Source: Chondrosia reniformis (Eukaryota > Porifera > Demospongiae > Chondrillida > Chondrillidae). Taken from it: a stretch of 64,000 bases of DNA. The position numbers and the translations under genes were made by a program. The first letter of the stretch is position 1. Each line of letters opens with the position of its first letter. Positions 24,673 through 38,619 of this stretch are shown one piece after another. The notes under the pieces were generated by a model that was given only the letters and a program-made list of their open reading frames with translations, was not told the origin of the DNA and made no database searches. The stretch covers positions 436,501-500,500 of the forward strand of contig OX359192.1 in the NCBI GenBank assembly GCA_947172415.1. Direction: 5' to 3'.

Positions 24673-27427
24673 AGATGTCTGTGAATGCTGACACAAAGAT
24701 TTAGCTTCGTATCTCTCCATTTGATAGAGTGACAGCCTTAAATTCTGGTATACAAAGTTAATGTATGGTGAGAGATAGGGCAAATTTTGAGTTTCATCAA
24801 AATTTCAAAAACCCATTGGACATGTTCTATAGATGTCTGTGAATGCTCACACAAAGATTTAGCTTCATATCTCTCCATTTGATAGAGTGACAGCCCTCAA
24901 TGTTCATTAAATTCTGGTATACAAAGTTAATGTATGGTGAGAGATAGGGCAAATTTTAAGTTTAATCAAAATTTCAAAAACCCATTGGACATGTTCTATA
25001 GATGTCTGTGAATGCTCACACAAAGATTTAGCTTCATATCTCTCCATTTGATAGAGTGACAGCCCTCAATGTACATTAAATTCTGGTCTAAAAAGTTAAT
25101 GTATGGTGAGAGATAGGGCAAATTTTAAGTTTCATCAAAATTTCAAAAACCCATTGGACATGTTCTATAGATGTCTGTGAATGCTCACACAAAGATTTAG
25201 CTTCATATCTCTCCATTTGATAGAGTGACAGCCCTCAATGTACATTAAATTCTGGTCTACAAAGTTAATGTATGGTGAGAGATAGGGCAAATTTTAAGTT
25301 TCATCAAAATTTTAAAAACCCATTGGACATCTTCTATAGATGTCTGTGAATGCTCACACAAAGATTTAGCTTCATATCTCTCCATTTGATAGAGTGACAG
25401 CCCTCAATGTACATTAAATTCTGGTCTACAAAGTTAATGTATGGTGAGAGATAGGGCAAATTTTGAGTTTCATCAAAATTTCAAAAACCCATTGGACATG
25501 TTCTATAGATGTCTGTGAATGCTCACACAAAGATTTAGCTTCATATCTCTCCATTTGATAGAGTGACAGCCCTCAATGTACATTAAATTCTGGTATACAA
25601 AGTTAATGTATGGTGAGAGATAGGGCAATTTTTAAGTTTCATCAAAATTTCAAAAACCCATTGGACATGTTCTATAGATGTCTGTGAATGCTCACACAAA
25701 GATTTAGCTTCATATCTCTCCATTTGATAGAGTGACAGCCCTCAATGTACATTAAATTCTGGTCTACAAAGTTAATGTATGGTGAGAGATAGGGCAAATT
25801 TTAAGTTTCATCAAAATTTTAAAAACCCATTGGACATCTTCTATAGATGTCTGTGAATGCTCACACAAAGATTTAGCTTCATATCTCTCCATTTGATAGA
25901 GTGACAGCCCTCAATGTACATTAAATTCTGGTCTACAAAGTTAATGTATGGTGAGAGATAGGGCAAATTTTAAGTTTCATCAAAATTTCAAAAACCCATT
26001 GGACATGTTCTATAGATGTCTGTGAATGCTCACACAAAGATTTAGCTTCATATCTCTCCATTTGATAGAGTGACAGCCCTCAATGTACATTAAATTCTGG
26101 TCTACAAAGTTAATGTATGGTGAGAGATAGGGCAAATTTTAAGTTTCATCAAAATTTCAAAAACCCATTGGACATGTTCTATAGATGTCTGTGAATGCTC
26201 ACACAAAGATTTAGCTTCATATCTTTCCATTTGATAAAGTGACAGCCCTCAATGTACATTAAATTCTGGTCTACAAAGTTAATGTATGGTGAGAGATAGG
26301 GCAAATTTTAAGTTTCATCAAAATTTCAAAAACCCATTGGACATGTTCTATAGATGTCTGTGAATGCTCACACAAAGATTTAGCTTCATATCTCTCCATT
26401 TGATAGAGTGACAGCCCTCAATGTACATTAAATTCTGGTCTACAAAGTTAATGTATGGTGAGAGATAGGGCAAATTTTAAGTTTCATCAAAATTTCAAAA
26501 ACCCATTGGACATGTTCTATAGATGTCTGTGAATGCTCACACAAAGATTTAGCTTCATATCTCTCCATTTGATAGAGTGACAGCCCTCAATGTACATTAA
26601 ATTCTGGTCTACAAAGTTAATGTATGGTGAGAGATAGGGCAAATTTTAAGTTTCATCAAAATTTCAAAAACCCATTGGACATGTTCTATAGATGTCTGTG
26701 AATGCTCACACAAAGATTTAGCTTCATATCTTTCCATTTGATAAAGTGACAGCCCTCAATGTACATTAAATTCTGGTCTACAAAGTTAATGTATGGTGAG
26801 AGATAGGGCAAATTTTAAGTTTCATCAAAATTTCAAAAACCCATTGGACATGTTCTATAGATGTCTGTGAATGCTCACACAAAGATTTAGCTTCATATCT
26901 CTCCATTTGATAGAGTGACAGCCCTCAATGTACATTAAATTCTGGTCTACAAAGTTAATGTATGGTGAGAGATAGGGCAAATTTTAAGTTTCATCAAAAT
27001 TTCAAAAACCCATTGGACATGTTCTATAGATGTCTGTGAATGCTCACACAAAGATTTAGCTTCATATCTTTCCATTTGATAAAGTGACAGCCCTCAATGT
27101 ACATTAAATTCTGGTCTACAAAGTTAATGTATGGTGAGAGATAGGGCAAATTTTAAGTTTCATCAAAATTTCAAAAACCCATTGGACATGTTCTATAGAT
27201 GTCTGTGAATGCTCACACAAAGATTTAGCTTCATATCTCTCCATTTGATAGAGTGACAGCCCTCAATGTACATTAAATTCTGGTCTACAAAGTTAATGTA
27301 TGGTGAGAGATAGGGCAAATTTTGAGTTTCATCAAAATTTCAAAAACCCATTGGACATGTTCTATAGATGTCTGTGAATGCTCACACAAAGATTTAGCTT
27401 CATATCTCTCCATTTGATAGAGTGACA
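24673..27427. repeat. 169-bp satellite array, block 3
   Basis: Highly homogeneous monomers, mostly the ggtctac/ctcacac subtype. A dimeric pattern is visible near 26.2-27.1 kb, where a monomer with atctttccatttgataaagt alternates with standard ones. The block ends at the transposon target site (aca at 27425-27427). Confidence 0.97.
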
Positions 27428-28463
27428 CACTGTAAAAACGAATCATCTTTACATTCTGTAAAGACAGTAAAGATGAGCTTAAAGATGGACAGGTCCATCT
27501 TTAAGTCATGTTTAAAGATGATCAAGATGTCTTTAAGCTTTCCACCATCTTTAAGTTTAAATTAAAGATGATCAAGATGTCTTTAATACCTTTACGTTCT
27601 GTGTAAAGATGATAAAGATGTCTTTAAGCTCTCCATATATCTTTAAGTTCAAGGTAAAGATGATCAAGATGACTTTAAGCTGACATTTTGCCATTTAAAT
27701 ATAGGCTATATAGCGGGACCCATTTTATCTGAAGCCATGGTTATATTTCCAACAATAATAGCAGCTGTATACATGCATATAGTGTTGCATGATACATGTA
27801 TTCATGGTCATAGTCATTCAGGTACCAGTACACAATTTCTCCTGGTATATACTTTTTAATTATATATGCAGTGCTTTTATATACACTTCTTAATTTAAAA
27901 AATTAAAGACAACATGCAATCACTGGTGCACACAGGGTCAGGGCTAAGCATGCTACTTATATATACATGCATCATACATGTCAATACTGATCACCTTCGG
28001 CATCTATACATATATTCATATATATATATATATATATTTACATTTTAGTCAATGGATAGTTTACTATATGTGTATTAGGATATCACAAAAAAATCAACAG
28101 CCAAGACAAAGCAGCTCATTTCAAGGAAAGTTAGAGATGAGCTCCATATATCAAGGAGAAAAAGACCAAGAGATTGGCTTGATTTTACTTGGGCTATTAG
28201 AATTAAGTCCAACAGAGGAAGCAATTGATGTCAGTCTTTTAACTCCGCCTGACCCAAATGATGATGCTATCCACAGTGAGACAAGACAGGAGTAGGGTCT
28301 CAAGAAAACATACTAACGTAAACTCAAACTATTAACCTAACCTACAAATCCCACTTTAAGTTTAATTACACATGCCTATGCATAATTATTAATGTTGAAT
28401 TTCATCATATTTGCTCTGTCTAACCTCTGAAACAAATGCTGCAATGTCCTTTGCCGTTTACAC

Positions 28464-28535
28464 TAGTCTCGAACCCAGCCCCAACTTCCGCGGTGTCAGC
28501 CATTTTTGCGAAAGTTGGGGCTGGGTACGAGACTA
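28464..28535. repeat. 24-bp-arm inverted repeat nested in the transposon
   Basis: The left arm at 28464-28487 (tagtctcgaacccagcc...) pairs with the right arm at 28512-28535 (...ggctgggtacgagacta) with one mismatch, around a 24-nt loop. This looks like a very short MITE or foldback inserted in the larger element. Confidence 0.7.
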
Positions 28536-28620
28536 CGTTTACACAAGGCGGCCATTGTTTTTGACACATGTGACCAATATATTGCGCAATTTTTAGTTTT
28601 TGAATAAAGCGAGGAGAGAA

Positions 28621-29060
28621 GTTAGTTATCTAAGAAAGGTAAGTTATTTATGCTTCAAGTTGACTTAATTCATTTCGCATCCCACTGTGATCCCTTCCAA
28701 CTGCAGGTATTCGTACACAGACCATCTCTGAAAGAAGTAAGCCTTTATGATCATGTTTAGTTATTATTTGTAAGATTCAGCTTTACTGTCTAAATGTTTT
28801 TTCAAAATATGCAGGTTTAACAGCTTCAAAGAAATTTAAAGTAAGTTTAAACTGTCATATTGCTACGTAATCTATCACTGTTTAGCCTACCTTTGTAGCG
28901 CATTTCATTTTGTTTAATTCTTTGCGTGCAGGTACTCAAAACATTCGAAATATCATGGTAAGTGTTTATATGTCCTATATAGATAAAATACCTTGTTCAC
29001 TATTATTTCTTTCTTCTTTAGAAAAACAGCTCAAAAGTGAACGAAAACTAACGATTTTTT
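28621..29060 (+). other. Chain of splice-site-bounded mini-exons inside the transposon
   Basis: Good plus-strand signals alternate: donor at 28639 (AAG|GTAAGT); acceptor CTGCAG then a 30-nt segment (28707-28736) before GTAAGC; acceptor TGCAG then 26 nt (28815-28840) before GTAAGT; acceptor TGCAG then 26 nt (28932-28957) before GTAAGT; and acceptor TTTAG at 29021. The order and quality look like a spliced gene with 26-30-nt exons. The product is unknown, the segments are too short to identify, and it could be a captured host gene fragment or a TE-encoded transcript. Confidence 0.4.
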
Positions 29061-29386
29061 TACTAACTGAACGTTTTTACTTGTTTTTATTGTAAAGAAA
29101 TTTAAGTTTTATTTAAAAAACTGAAGTCGAAATTTAATAACTTTACAAACGGATTAAAGACACCTTTACTAGCCGTAAAGATATCGATCATCTTTACGGT
29201 CTTTAATGACACCTTTACGGACTTCGTAAAGTGGTGCTTTAAGCTCTTTACTGTATAACGTAAAGTTGACTTAAAGATTAAAGATGTTGCACCTTTAAGC
29301 GCCAACTTAAAGGTGACGTAAAGATGTCTTTACAGTACCTTTACGTTATCTTTACACATACGTAAAGACGAATACAAATTACAGTG

Positions 29387-32300
29387 ACAGCCCTCAATGT
29401 ACATTTAATTCTGGTATACAAAGTTAATGTATGGGTGAGAGATAGTGCAAATTCTAAGTTTAATCAAAATTTCAAAAACCCATTGGACATGCTCTATAGA
29501 TGTCTGTAAATGCTGACAGAAAGATTTAGCTTCATATCTCTCCATTAGATAGAGTGACAGCCCTCAATGTACATTAAATTCTGGTATACAAAGTTAATGT
29601 ATGGTGAGAGATAGGGCAAATTTTAAGTTTCATCAAAATTTCAAAAACCCATTGGACATGTTCTATAGATGTCTGTGAATGCTCACACAAAGATTTAGCT
29701 TCATATCTCTCCATTTGATAGAGTGACAGCCCTCAATGTACATTAAATTCTGGTCTACAAAGTTAATGTATGGTGAGAGATAGGGCAAATTTTAAGTTGT
29801 ATCAAAATTTCAAAAACCCATTGGACATGTTCTATAGATGTCTGTGAATGCTCACACAAAGATTTAGCTTCATATCTTTCCATTTGATAAAGTGACAGCC
29901 CTCAATGTACATTAAATTCTGGTCTACAAAGTTAATGTATGGTGAGAGATAGGGCAAATTTTAAGTTTCATCAAAATTTCAAAAACCCATTGGACATGTT
30001 CTATAGATGTCTGTGAATGGTGACACAAAGATTTAGCTTCATATCTCTCCATTTGATAGAGTGACAGCCCTCAATGTTCATTAAATTCTGGTCTACAAAG
30101 TTAATGTATGGTGAGAGATAGGGCAAATTTTAAGTTTCATCAAAATTTCAAAAACCCATTGGACATGTTCTATAGATGTCTGTGAATGCTCACACAAAGA
30201 TTTAGCTTCATATCTCTCCATTTGATAGAGTGACAGCCCTCAATGTACATTAAATTCTGGTCTACAAAGTTAATGTATGGTGAGAGATAGGGCAAATTTT
30301 GAGTTTCATCAAAATTTCAAAAACCCATTGGACATGTTCTATAGATGTCTGTGAATGCTCACACAAAGATTTAGCTTCATATCTCTCCATTTGATAGAGT
30401 GACAGCCCTCAATGTACATTTAATTCTGGTATACAAAGTTAATGTATGGGTGAGAGATAGTGCAAATTCTAAGTTTAATCAAAATTTCAAAAACCCATTG
30501 GACATGCTCTATAGATGTCTGTAAATGCTGACAGAAAGATTTAGCTTCATATCTCTCCATTAGATAGAGTGACAGCCCTCAATGTACATTAAATTCTGGT
30601 ATACAAAGTTAATGTATGGTGAGAGATAGGGCAAATTTTAAGTTTCATCAAAATTTCAAAAACCCATTGGACATGTTCTATAGATGTCTGTGAATGCTCA
30701 CACAAAGATTTAGCTTCATATCTCGATCTCCATTTGATAGAGTGACAGCCCTCAATGTACATTAAATTCTGGTCTACAAAGTTAATGTATGGTGAGAGAT
30801 AGGGCAAATTTTGAGTTTCATCAAAATTTCAAAAACCCATTGGACATGTTCTATAGATGTCTGTGAATGGTGACACAAAGATTTAGCTTCATATCTCTCC
30901 ATTTGATAGAGTGACAGCCCTCAATGTTCATTAAATTCTGGTCTACAAAGTTAATGTATGGTGAGAGATAGGGCAAATTTTAAGTTTCATCAAAATTTCA
31001 AAAACCCATTGGACATGTTCTATAGATGTCTGTGAATGCTCACACAAAGATTTAGCTTCATATCTCTCCATTTGATAGAGTGACAGCCCTCAATGTACAT
31101 TAAATTCTGGTCTACAAAGTTAATGTATGGTGAGAGATAGGGCAAATTTTGAGTTTCATCAAAATTTCAAAAACCCATTGGACATGTTCTATAGATGTCT
31201 GTGAATGCTCACACAAAGATTTAGCTTCATATCTCTCCATTTGATAGAGTGACAGCCCTCAATGTACATTTAATTCTGGTATACAAAGTTAATGTATGGG
31301 TGAGAGATAGTGCAAATTCTAAGTTTAATCAAAATTTCAAAAACCCATTGGACATGCTCTATAGATGTCTGTAAATGCTGACAGAAAGATTTAGCTTCAT
31401 ATCTCTCCATTAGATAGAGTGACAGCCCTCAATGTACATTAAATTCTGGTATACAAAGTTAATGTATGGTGAGAGATAGGGCAAATTTTAAGTTTCATCA
31501 AAATTTCAAAAACCCATTGGACATGTTCTATAGATGTCTGTGAATGCTCACACAAAGATTTAGCTTCATATCTCTCCATTTGATAGAGTGACAGCCCTCA
31601 ATGTTCATTAAATTCTGGTCTACAAAGTTAATGTATGGTGAGAGATAGGGCAAATTTTAAGTTTCATCAAAATTTCAAAAACCCATTGGACATGTTCTAT
31701 AGATGTCTGTGAATGCTCACACAAAGATTTAGCTTCATATCTTTCCATTTGATAAAGTGACAGCCCTCAATGTACATTAAATTCTGGTCTACAAAGTTAA
31801 TGTATGGTGAGAGATAGGGCAAATTTTAAGTTTCATCAAAATTTCAAAAACCCATTGGACATGTTCTATAGATGTCTGTGAATGGTGACACAAAGATTTA
31901 GCTTCATATCTCTCCATTTGATAGAGTGACAGCCCTCAATGTACATTAAATTCTGGTCTACAAAGTTAATGTATGGTGAGAGATAGGGCAAATTTTGAGT
32001 TTCATCAAAATTTCAAAAACCCATTGGACATGTTCTATAGATGTCTGTGAATGCTCACACAAAGATTTAGCTTCATATCTCTCCATTTGATAGAGTGACA
32101 GCCCTCAATGTTCATTAAATTCTGGTCTACAAAGTTAATGTATGGTGAGAGATAGGGCAAATTTTAAGTTTCATCAAAATTTCAAAAACCCATTGGACAT
32201 GTTCTATAGATGTCTGTGAATGCTCACACAAAGATTTAGCTTCATATCTCTCCATTTGATAGAGTGACAGCCCTCAATGTACATTAAATTCTGGTCTACA

Positions 32301-33280
32301 AAGTTAATGTATGGTGAGAGATAGGGCAAATTTTGAGTTTCATCAAAATTTCAAAAACCCATTGGACATGTTCTATAGATGTCTGTGAATGCTCACACAA
32401 AGATTTAGCTTCATATCTCTCCATTTGATAGAGTGACAGCCCTCAATGTACATTTAATTCTGGTATACAAAGTTAATGTATGGGTGAGAGATAGTGCAAA
32501 TTCTAAGTTTAATCAAAATTTCAAAAACCCATTGGACATGCTCTATAGATGTCTGTAAATGCTGACAGAAAGATTTAGCTTCATATCTCTCCATTAGATA
32601 GAGTGACAGCCCTCAATGTACATTAAATTCTGGTATACAAAGTTAATGTATGGTGAGAGATAGGGCAAATTTTAAGTTTCATCAAAATTTCAAAAACCCA
32701 TTGGACATGTTCTATAGATGTCTGTGAATGCTCACACAAAGATTTAGCTTCATATCTCTCCATTTGATAGAGTGACAGCCCTCAATGTACATTAAATTCT
32801 GGTCTACAAAGTTAATGTATGGTGAGAGATAGGGCAAATTTTAAGTTTCATCAAAATTTCAAAAACCCATTGGACATGTTCTATAGATGTCTGTGAATGC
32901 TCACACAAAGATTTAGCTTCATATCTCTCCATTTGATAGAGTGACAGCCCTCAATGTACATTAAATTCTGGTCTACAAAGTTAATGTATGGTGAGAGATA
33001 GGGCAAATTTTAAGTTTCATCAAAATTTCAAAAACCCATTGGACATGTTCTATAGATGTCTGTGAATGCTCACACAAAGATTTAGCTTCATATCTCTCCA
33101 TTTGATAGAGTGACAGCCCTCAATGTACATTAAATTCTGGTCTACAAAGTTAATGTATGGTGAGAGATAGGGCAAATTTTAAGTTTCATCAAAATTTCAA
33201 GAACCCATTGGACATGTTCTATAGATGTCTGTAAATGCTGACACAAAGATTTAGCTTCATATCTCGCCATTTGATAGAGT
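29387..33280. repeat. 169-bp satellite array, block 3 continued
   Basis: The satellite resumes in the phase at which it was interrupted by the transposon. A recurring multi-monomer unit is visible (landmark monomers with gatagtgcaaattc at about 29449, 30467, 31310 and 32491). One monomer at about 30723 carries a 4-bp insertion (ctcgatctcc). Confidence 0.97.
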
Positions 33281-34340
33281 TACAGAACTACAGTTAATGT
33301 ACTACTTTGTTAGAGAAAATTGCGTAATACTATATATGGCCGACCGTTAGAAGGTATAATATTATAATAAAAACAAAAATTCCATGCTATATCTGAAAAT
33401 CTAGAATACTTTCCAATTTTTTATACATAGGGATATGCACTCTGTAGTACTTGATTGTTATTGAAGTACTATCTATCCATATATTTTATATGGATCTCGT
33501 TAAAGTGAAATTCCGTCAATCGACAGCCAACGAAACTCCAAAGAAAAAAAGTTGGACCATACCGAACGCTACCATCCACGACGCTCATAGGCCGGGATCG
33601 GTGGTAACGCTCTGCCGAGTTGAGCTTTGGGTGTCACTTGCGTGAGAAGAACCAGTTCTTCTCGATATGGCCGACTCATATGAATCCTAAGATATCAGAT
33701 GCCAATCCCACATTACGTGGAACCCCCCCGAAATCCGGATTATTGGTGAGCACGTCTCTATGGCACCAACCGATTAGGAGACAGCTTCAGAGTCTAAGCG
33801 CTACCAACCTCTATGGGAACCGCAACCACCATAGAGATGTGTCCAGGTAGGCCTACTATATAAGGTTTTTCGCTTCTATTTATATGAAGTTTTGTCCAAA
33901 GAAAACGGTTGTGGTTGGGACCTTTTTTAATATATTTCTCGTTATTTCCAGATCAGTGAATTGTTTCAAGCAAGTTTAAAGACATAGGCAGTATTAGTGG
34001 TTCACCTGAAAACTGGGAAAAGCGAAAAAAATCCTCTAAGTGTCTTGATGGGCCGAGGAGAACGACTTTTCTGATCCCAATTATTTTCGAGAAATCGTCA
34101 ATTTATTCCACTTTAATTCCAGACCAGTGAATCGTTCCAAGCAATTTTACACACATACGTAGTATTTCCAATACATCTCAAAACTGTGGCAAATGGATAA
34201 AAGCCTGTATGTGTCTTGGTGGAGGGAGGAGAGCGACTTTTCATGATACAGAAAACTAGAGATAATGAGAGGTCCGATATTTATCGCCTGTACGATATTA
34301 TTGTGTATAAGATCGATATTTCAACTAGGCCGGTTTTATT
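33281..34340. repeat. Array spacer, copy 3 (1,060 bp)
   Basis: The same spacer as copies 1 and 2, with a 3-bp insertion (ggtataatatta) and a few substitutions (for example ctactttg for ctgctttg, attccgtc for atttcgtc) that it shares with copy 4. Copies 3 and 4 therefore form one subfamily and copies 1 and 2 another. Confidence 0.9.
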
Positions 34341-37300
34341 AGATGTCTGTGAATGCTGACACAAAGATTTAGCTTCGTATCTCTCCATTTGATAGAGTGA
34401 CAGCCTTAAATTCTGGTATAAAAAGTTAATGTATGGTGAGAGATAGGGCAAATTTTGAGTTTCATCAAAATTTCAAAAACCCATTGGACATGTTCTATAG
34501 ATGTCTGTGAATGCTCACACAAAGATTTAGCTTCATATCTCTCCATTTGATAGAGTGACAGCCCTCAATGTTCATTAAATTCTGGTATACAAAGTTAATG
34601 TATGGTGAGAGATAGGGCAAATTTTAAGTTTAATCAAAATTTCAAAAACCCATTGGACATGTTCTATAGATGTCTGTGAATGCTCACACAAAGATTTAGC
34701 TTCATATCTCTCCATTTGATAGAGTGACAGCCCTCAATGTTCATTAAATTCTGGTCTACAAAGTTAATGTATGGGTGAGAGATAGGGCAAATTTTAAGTT
34801 TCATCAAAATTTCAAAAACCCATTGGACATGTTCTATAGATGTCTGTGAATGCTCACACAAAGATTTAGCTTCATATCTCTCCATTTGATAGAGTGACAG
34901 CCCTCAATGTACATTAAATTCTGGTCTACAAAGTTAATGTATGGTGAGAGATAGGGCAAATTTTAAGTTTCATCAAAATTTCAAAAACCCATTGGACATC
35001 TTCTATAGATGTCTGTGAATGCTCACACAAAGATTTAGCTTCATATCTCTCCATTTGATAGAGTGACAGCCCTCAATGTACATTAAATTCTGGTCTACAA
35101 AGTTAATGTATGGTGAGAGATAGGGCAAATTTTAAGTTGTATCAAAATTTCAAAAACCCATTGGACATGTTCTATAGATGTCTGTGAATGCTCACACAAA
35201 GATTTAGCTTCATATCTCTCCATTTGATAGAGTGACAGCCCTCAATGTACATTAAATTCTGGTCTACAAAGTTAATGTATGGTGAGAGATAGGGCAAATT
35301 TTAAGTTTCATCAAAATTTCAAAAACCCATTGGACATGTTCTATAGATGTCTGTGAATGCTCACACAAAGATTTAGCTTCATATCTCTCCATTTGATAGA
35401 GTGACAGCCCTCAATGTACATTAAATTCTGGTCTACAAAGTTAATGTATGGTGAGAGATAGGGCAAATTTTAAGTTTCATCAAAATTTTAAAAACCCATT
35501 GGACATCTTCTATAGATGTCTGTGAATGCTCACACAAAGATTTAGCTTCATATCTCTCCATTTGATAGAGTGACAGCCCTCAATGTACATTAAATTCTGG
35601 TCTACAAAGTTAATGTATGGTGAGAGATAGGGCAAATTTTAAGTTGTATCAAAATTTCAAAAACCCATTGGACATGTTCTATAGATGTCTGTGAATGCTC
35701 ACACAAAGATTTAGCTTCATATCTCTCCATTTGATAGAGTGACAGCCCTCAATGTACATTAAATTCTGGTCTACAAAGTTAATGTATGGTGAGAGATAGG
35801 GCAAATTTTAAGTTTCATCAAAATTTCAAAAACCCATTGGACATGTTCTATAGATGTCTGTGAATGCTCACACAAAGATTTAGCTTCATATCTCTCCATT
35901 TGATAGAGTGACAGCCCTCAATGTACATTAAATTCTGGTCTACAAAGTTAATGCATGGGTGAGAGATAGGGCAAATTTTAAGTTTCATCAAAATTTTAAA
36001 AACCCATTGGACATCTTCTATAGATGTCTGTGAATGCTCACACAAAGATTTAGCTTCATATCTCTCCATTTGATAGAGTGACAGCCCTCAATGTACATTA
36101 AATTCTGGTCTACAAAGTTAATGTATGGTGAGAGATAGGGCAAATTTTAAGTTTCATCAAAATTTCAAAAACCCATTGGACATGTTCTATAGATGTCTGT
36201 GAATGCTCACACAAAGATTTAGCTTCATATCTCTCCATTTGATAGAGTGACAGCCCTCAATGTACATTAAATTCTGGTCTACAAAGTTAATGTATGGTGA
36301 GAGATAGGGCAAATTTTAAGTTTCATCAAAATTTCAAAAACCCATTGGACATGTTCTATAGATGTCTGTGAATGCTCACACAAAGATTTAGCTTCATATC
36401 TCTCCATTTGATAGAGTGACAGCCCTCAATGTACATTAAATTCTGGTCTACAAAGTTAATGTATGGTGAGAGATAGGGCAAATTTTAAGTTTCATCAAAA
36501 TTTTAAAAACCCATTGGACATGTTCTATAGATGTCTGTGAATGCTCACACAAAGATTTAGCTTCATATCTCTCCATTTGATAGAGTGACAGCCCTCAATG
36601 TACATTAAATTCTGGTCTACAAAGTTAATGTATGGTGAGAGATAGGGCAAATTTTAAGTTGTATCAAAATTTCAAAAACCCATTGGACATGTTCTATAGA
36701 TGTCTGTGAATGCTCACACAAAGATTTAGCTTCATATCTCTCCATTTGATAGAGTGACAGCCCTCAATGTACATTAAATTCTGGTCTACAAAGTTAATGT
36801 ATGGGTGAGAGATAGGGCAAATTTTAAGTTTCATCAAAATTTCAAAAACCCATTGGACATGTTCTATAGATGTCTGTGAATGCTCACACAAAGATTTAGC
36901 TTCATATCTCTCCATTTGATAGAGTGACAGCCCTCAATGTACATTAAATTCTGGTCTACAAAGTTAATGCATGGGTGAGAGATAGGGCAAATTTTAAGTT
37001 TCATCAAAATTTTAAAAACCCATTGGACATCTTCTATAGATGTCTGTGAATGCTCACACAAAGATTTAGCTTCATATCTCTCCATTTGATAGAGTGACAG
37101 CCCTCAATGTACATTAAATTCTGGTCTACAAAGTTAATGTATGGTGAGAGATAGGGCAAATTTTAAGTTTCATCAAAATTTCAAAAACCCATTGGACATG
37201 TTCTATAGATGTCTGTGAATGCTCACACAAAGATTTAGCTTCATATCTCTCCATTTGATAGAGTGACAGCCCTCAATGTACATTAAATTCTGGTCTACAA

Positions 37301-38619
37301 AGTTAATGTATGGTGAGAGATAGGGCAAATTTTGAGTTTCATCAAAATTTCAAAAACCCATTGGACATGTTCTATAGATGTCTGTGAATGCTCACACAAA
37401 GATTTAGCTTCATATCTCTCCATTTGATAGAGTGACAGCCCTCAATGTTCATTAAATTCTGGTCTACAAAGTTAATGTATGGGTGAGAGATAGGGCAAAT
37501 TTTAAGTTTCATCAAAATTTCAAAAACCCATTGGACATGTTCTATAGATGTCTGTGAATGCTCACACAAAGATTTAGCTTCATATCTCTCCATTTGATAG
37601 AGTGACAGCCCTCAATGTACATTAAATTCTGGTCTACAAAGTTAATGTATGGGTGAGAGATAGGGCAAATTTTAAGTTTCATCAAAATTTCAAAAACCCA
37701 TTGGACATGTTCTATAGATGTCTGTGAATGCTCACACAAAGATTTAGCTTCATATCTCTCCATTTGATAGAGTGACAGCCCTCAATGTACATTAAATTCT
37801 GGTCTACAAAGTTAATGTATGGTGAGAGATAGGGTAAATTTTGAGTTTAATCAAAATTTTAAAACCCCATTGGACATTTTCTATAGATGTCTGTGAATGC
37901 TCACACAAAGATTTAGCTTCATATCTCTCCATTTGATAGAGTGACAGCCCTCAATGTACATTTAATTCTGGTATACAAAGTTAATGTATGGGTGAGAGAT
38001 AGTGCAAATTCTAAGTTTAATCAAAATTTCAAAAACCCATTGGACATGCTCTATAGATGTCTGTAAATGCTGACAGAAAGATTTAGCTTCATATCTCTCC
38101 ATTAGATAGAGTGACAGCCCTCAATGTACATTAAATTCTGGTATACAAAGTTAATGTATGGTGAGAGATAGGGCAAATTTTAAGTTTCATCAAAATTTCA
38201 AAAACCCATTGGACATGTTCTATAGATGTCTGTGAATGCTCACACAAAGATTTAGCTTCATATCTCTCCATTTGATAGAGTGACAGCCCTCAATGTACAT
38301 TAAATTCTGGTCTACAAAGTTAATGTATGGTGAGAGATAGGGCAAATTTTAAGTTTCATCAAAATTTCAAAAACCCATTGGACATGTTCTATAGATGTCT
38401 GTGAATGCTCACACAAAGATTTAGCTTCATATCTCTCCATTTGATAGAGTGACAGCCCTCAATGTACATTAAATTCTGGTCTACAAAGTTAATGTATGGT
38501 GAGAGATAGGGCAAATTTTAAGTTTCATCAAAATTTCAAAAACCCATTGGACATGTTCTATAGATGTCTGTAAATGCTGACACAAAGATTTAGCTTCATA
38601 TCTCGCCATTTGATAGAGT
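34341..38619. repeat. 169-bp satellite array, block 4
   Basis: A homogeneous satellite with repeated multi-monomer units. Monomer pairs with 170-bp variants adjoin at 36694-37085 and 37372-37763. The last monomers before spacer 4 have the same order as those before spacer 3. Confidence 0.97.

Larger units (their letters stand above)
27428..29386. mobile_element. CACTA/CMC-like non-autonomous DNA transposon in the satellite
   Basis: The 1,959-bp element begins CACTGTAA and ends TTACAGTG. It is flanked by a 3-bp direct repeat, ACA (27425-27427 and 29387-29389); removing the element and one ACA restores the monomer sequence gtgacagccctc. Both ends carry many subterminal repeats of the type taaagatg / catctttaa, in both orientations. 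CACT(A/G) termini, a 3-bp target duplication and dense subterminal repeats are typical of the CACTA/EnSpm (CMC) superfamily. No transposase frame is seen, so it should depend on a helper in trans. The interior carries a nested hairpin (28464-28535) and a chain of splice-site-bounded mini-exons. The open frame at 27978-28295 has no recognised domain. Confidence 0.75.
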
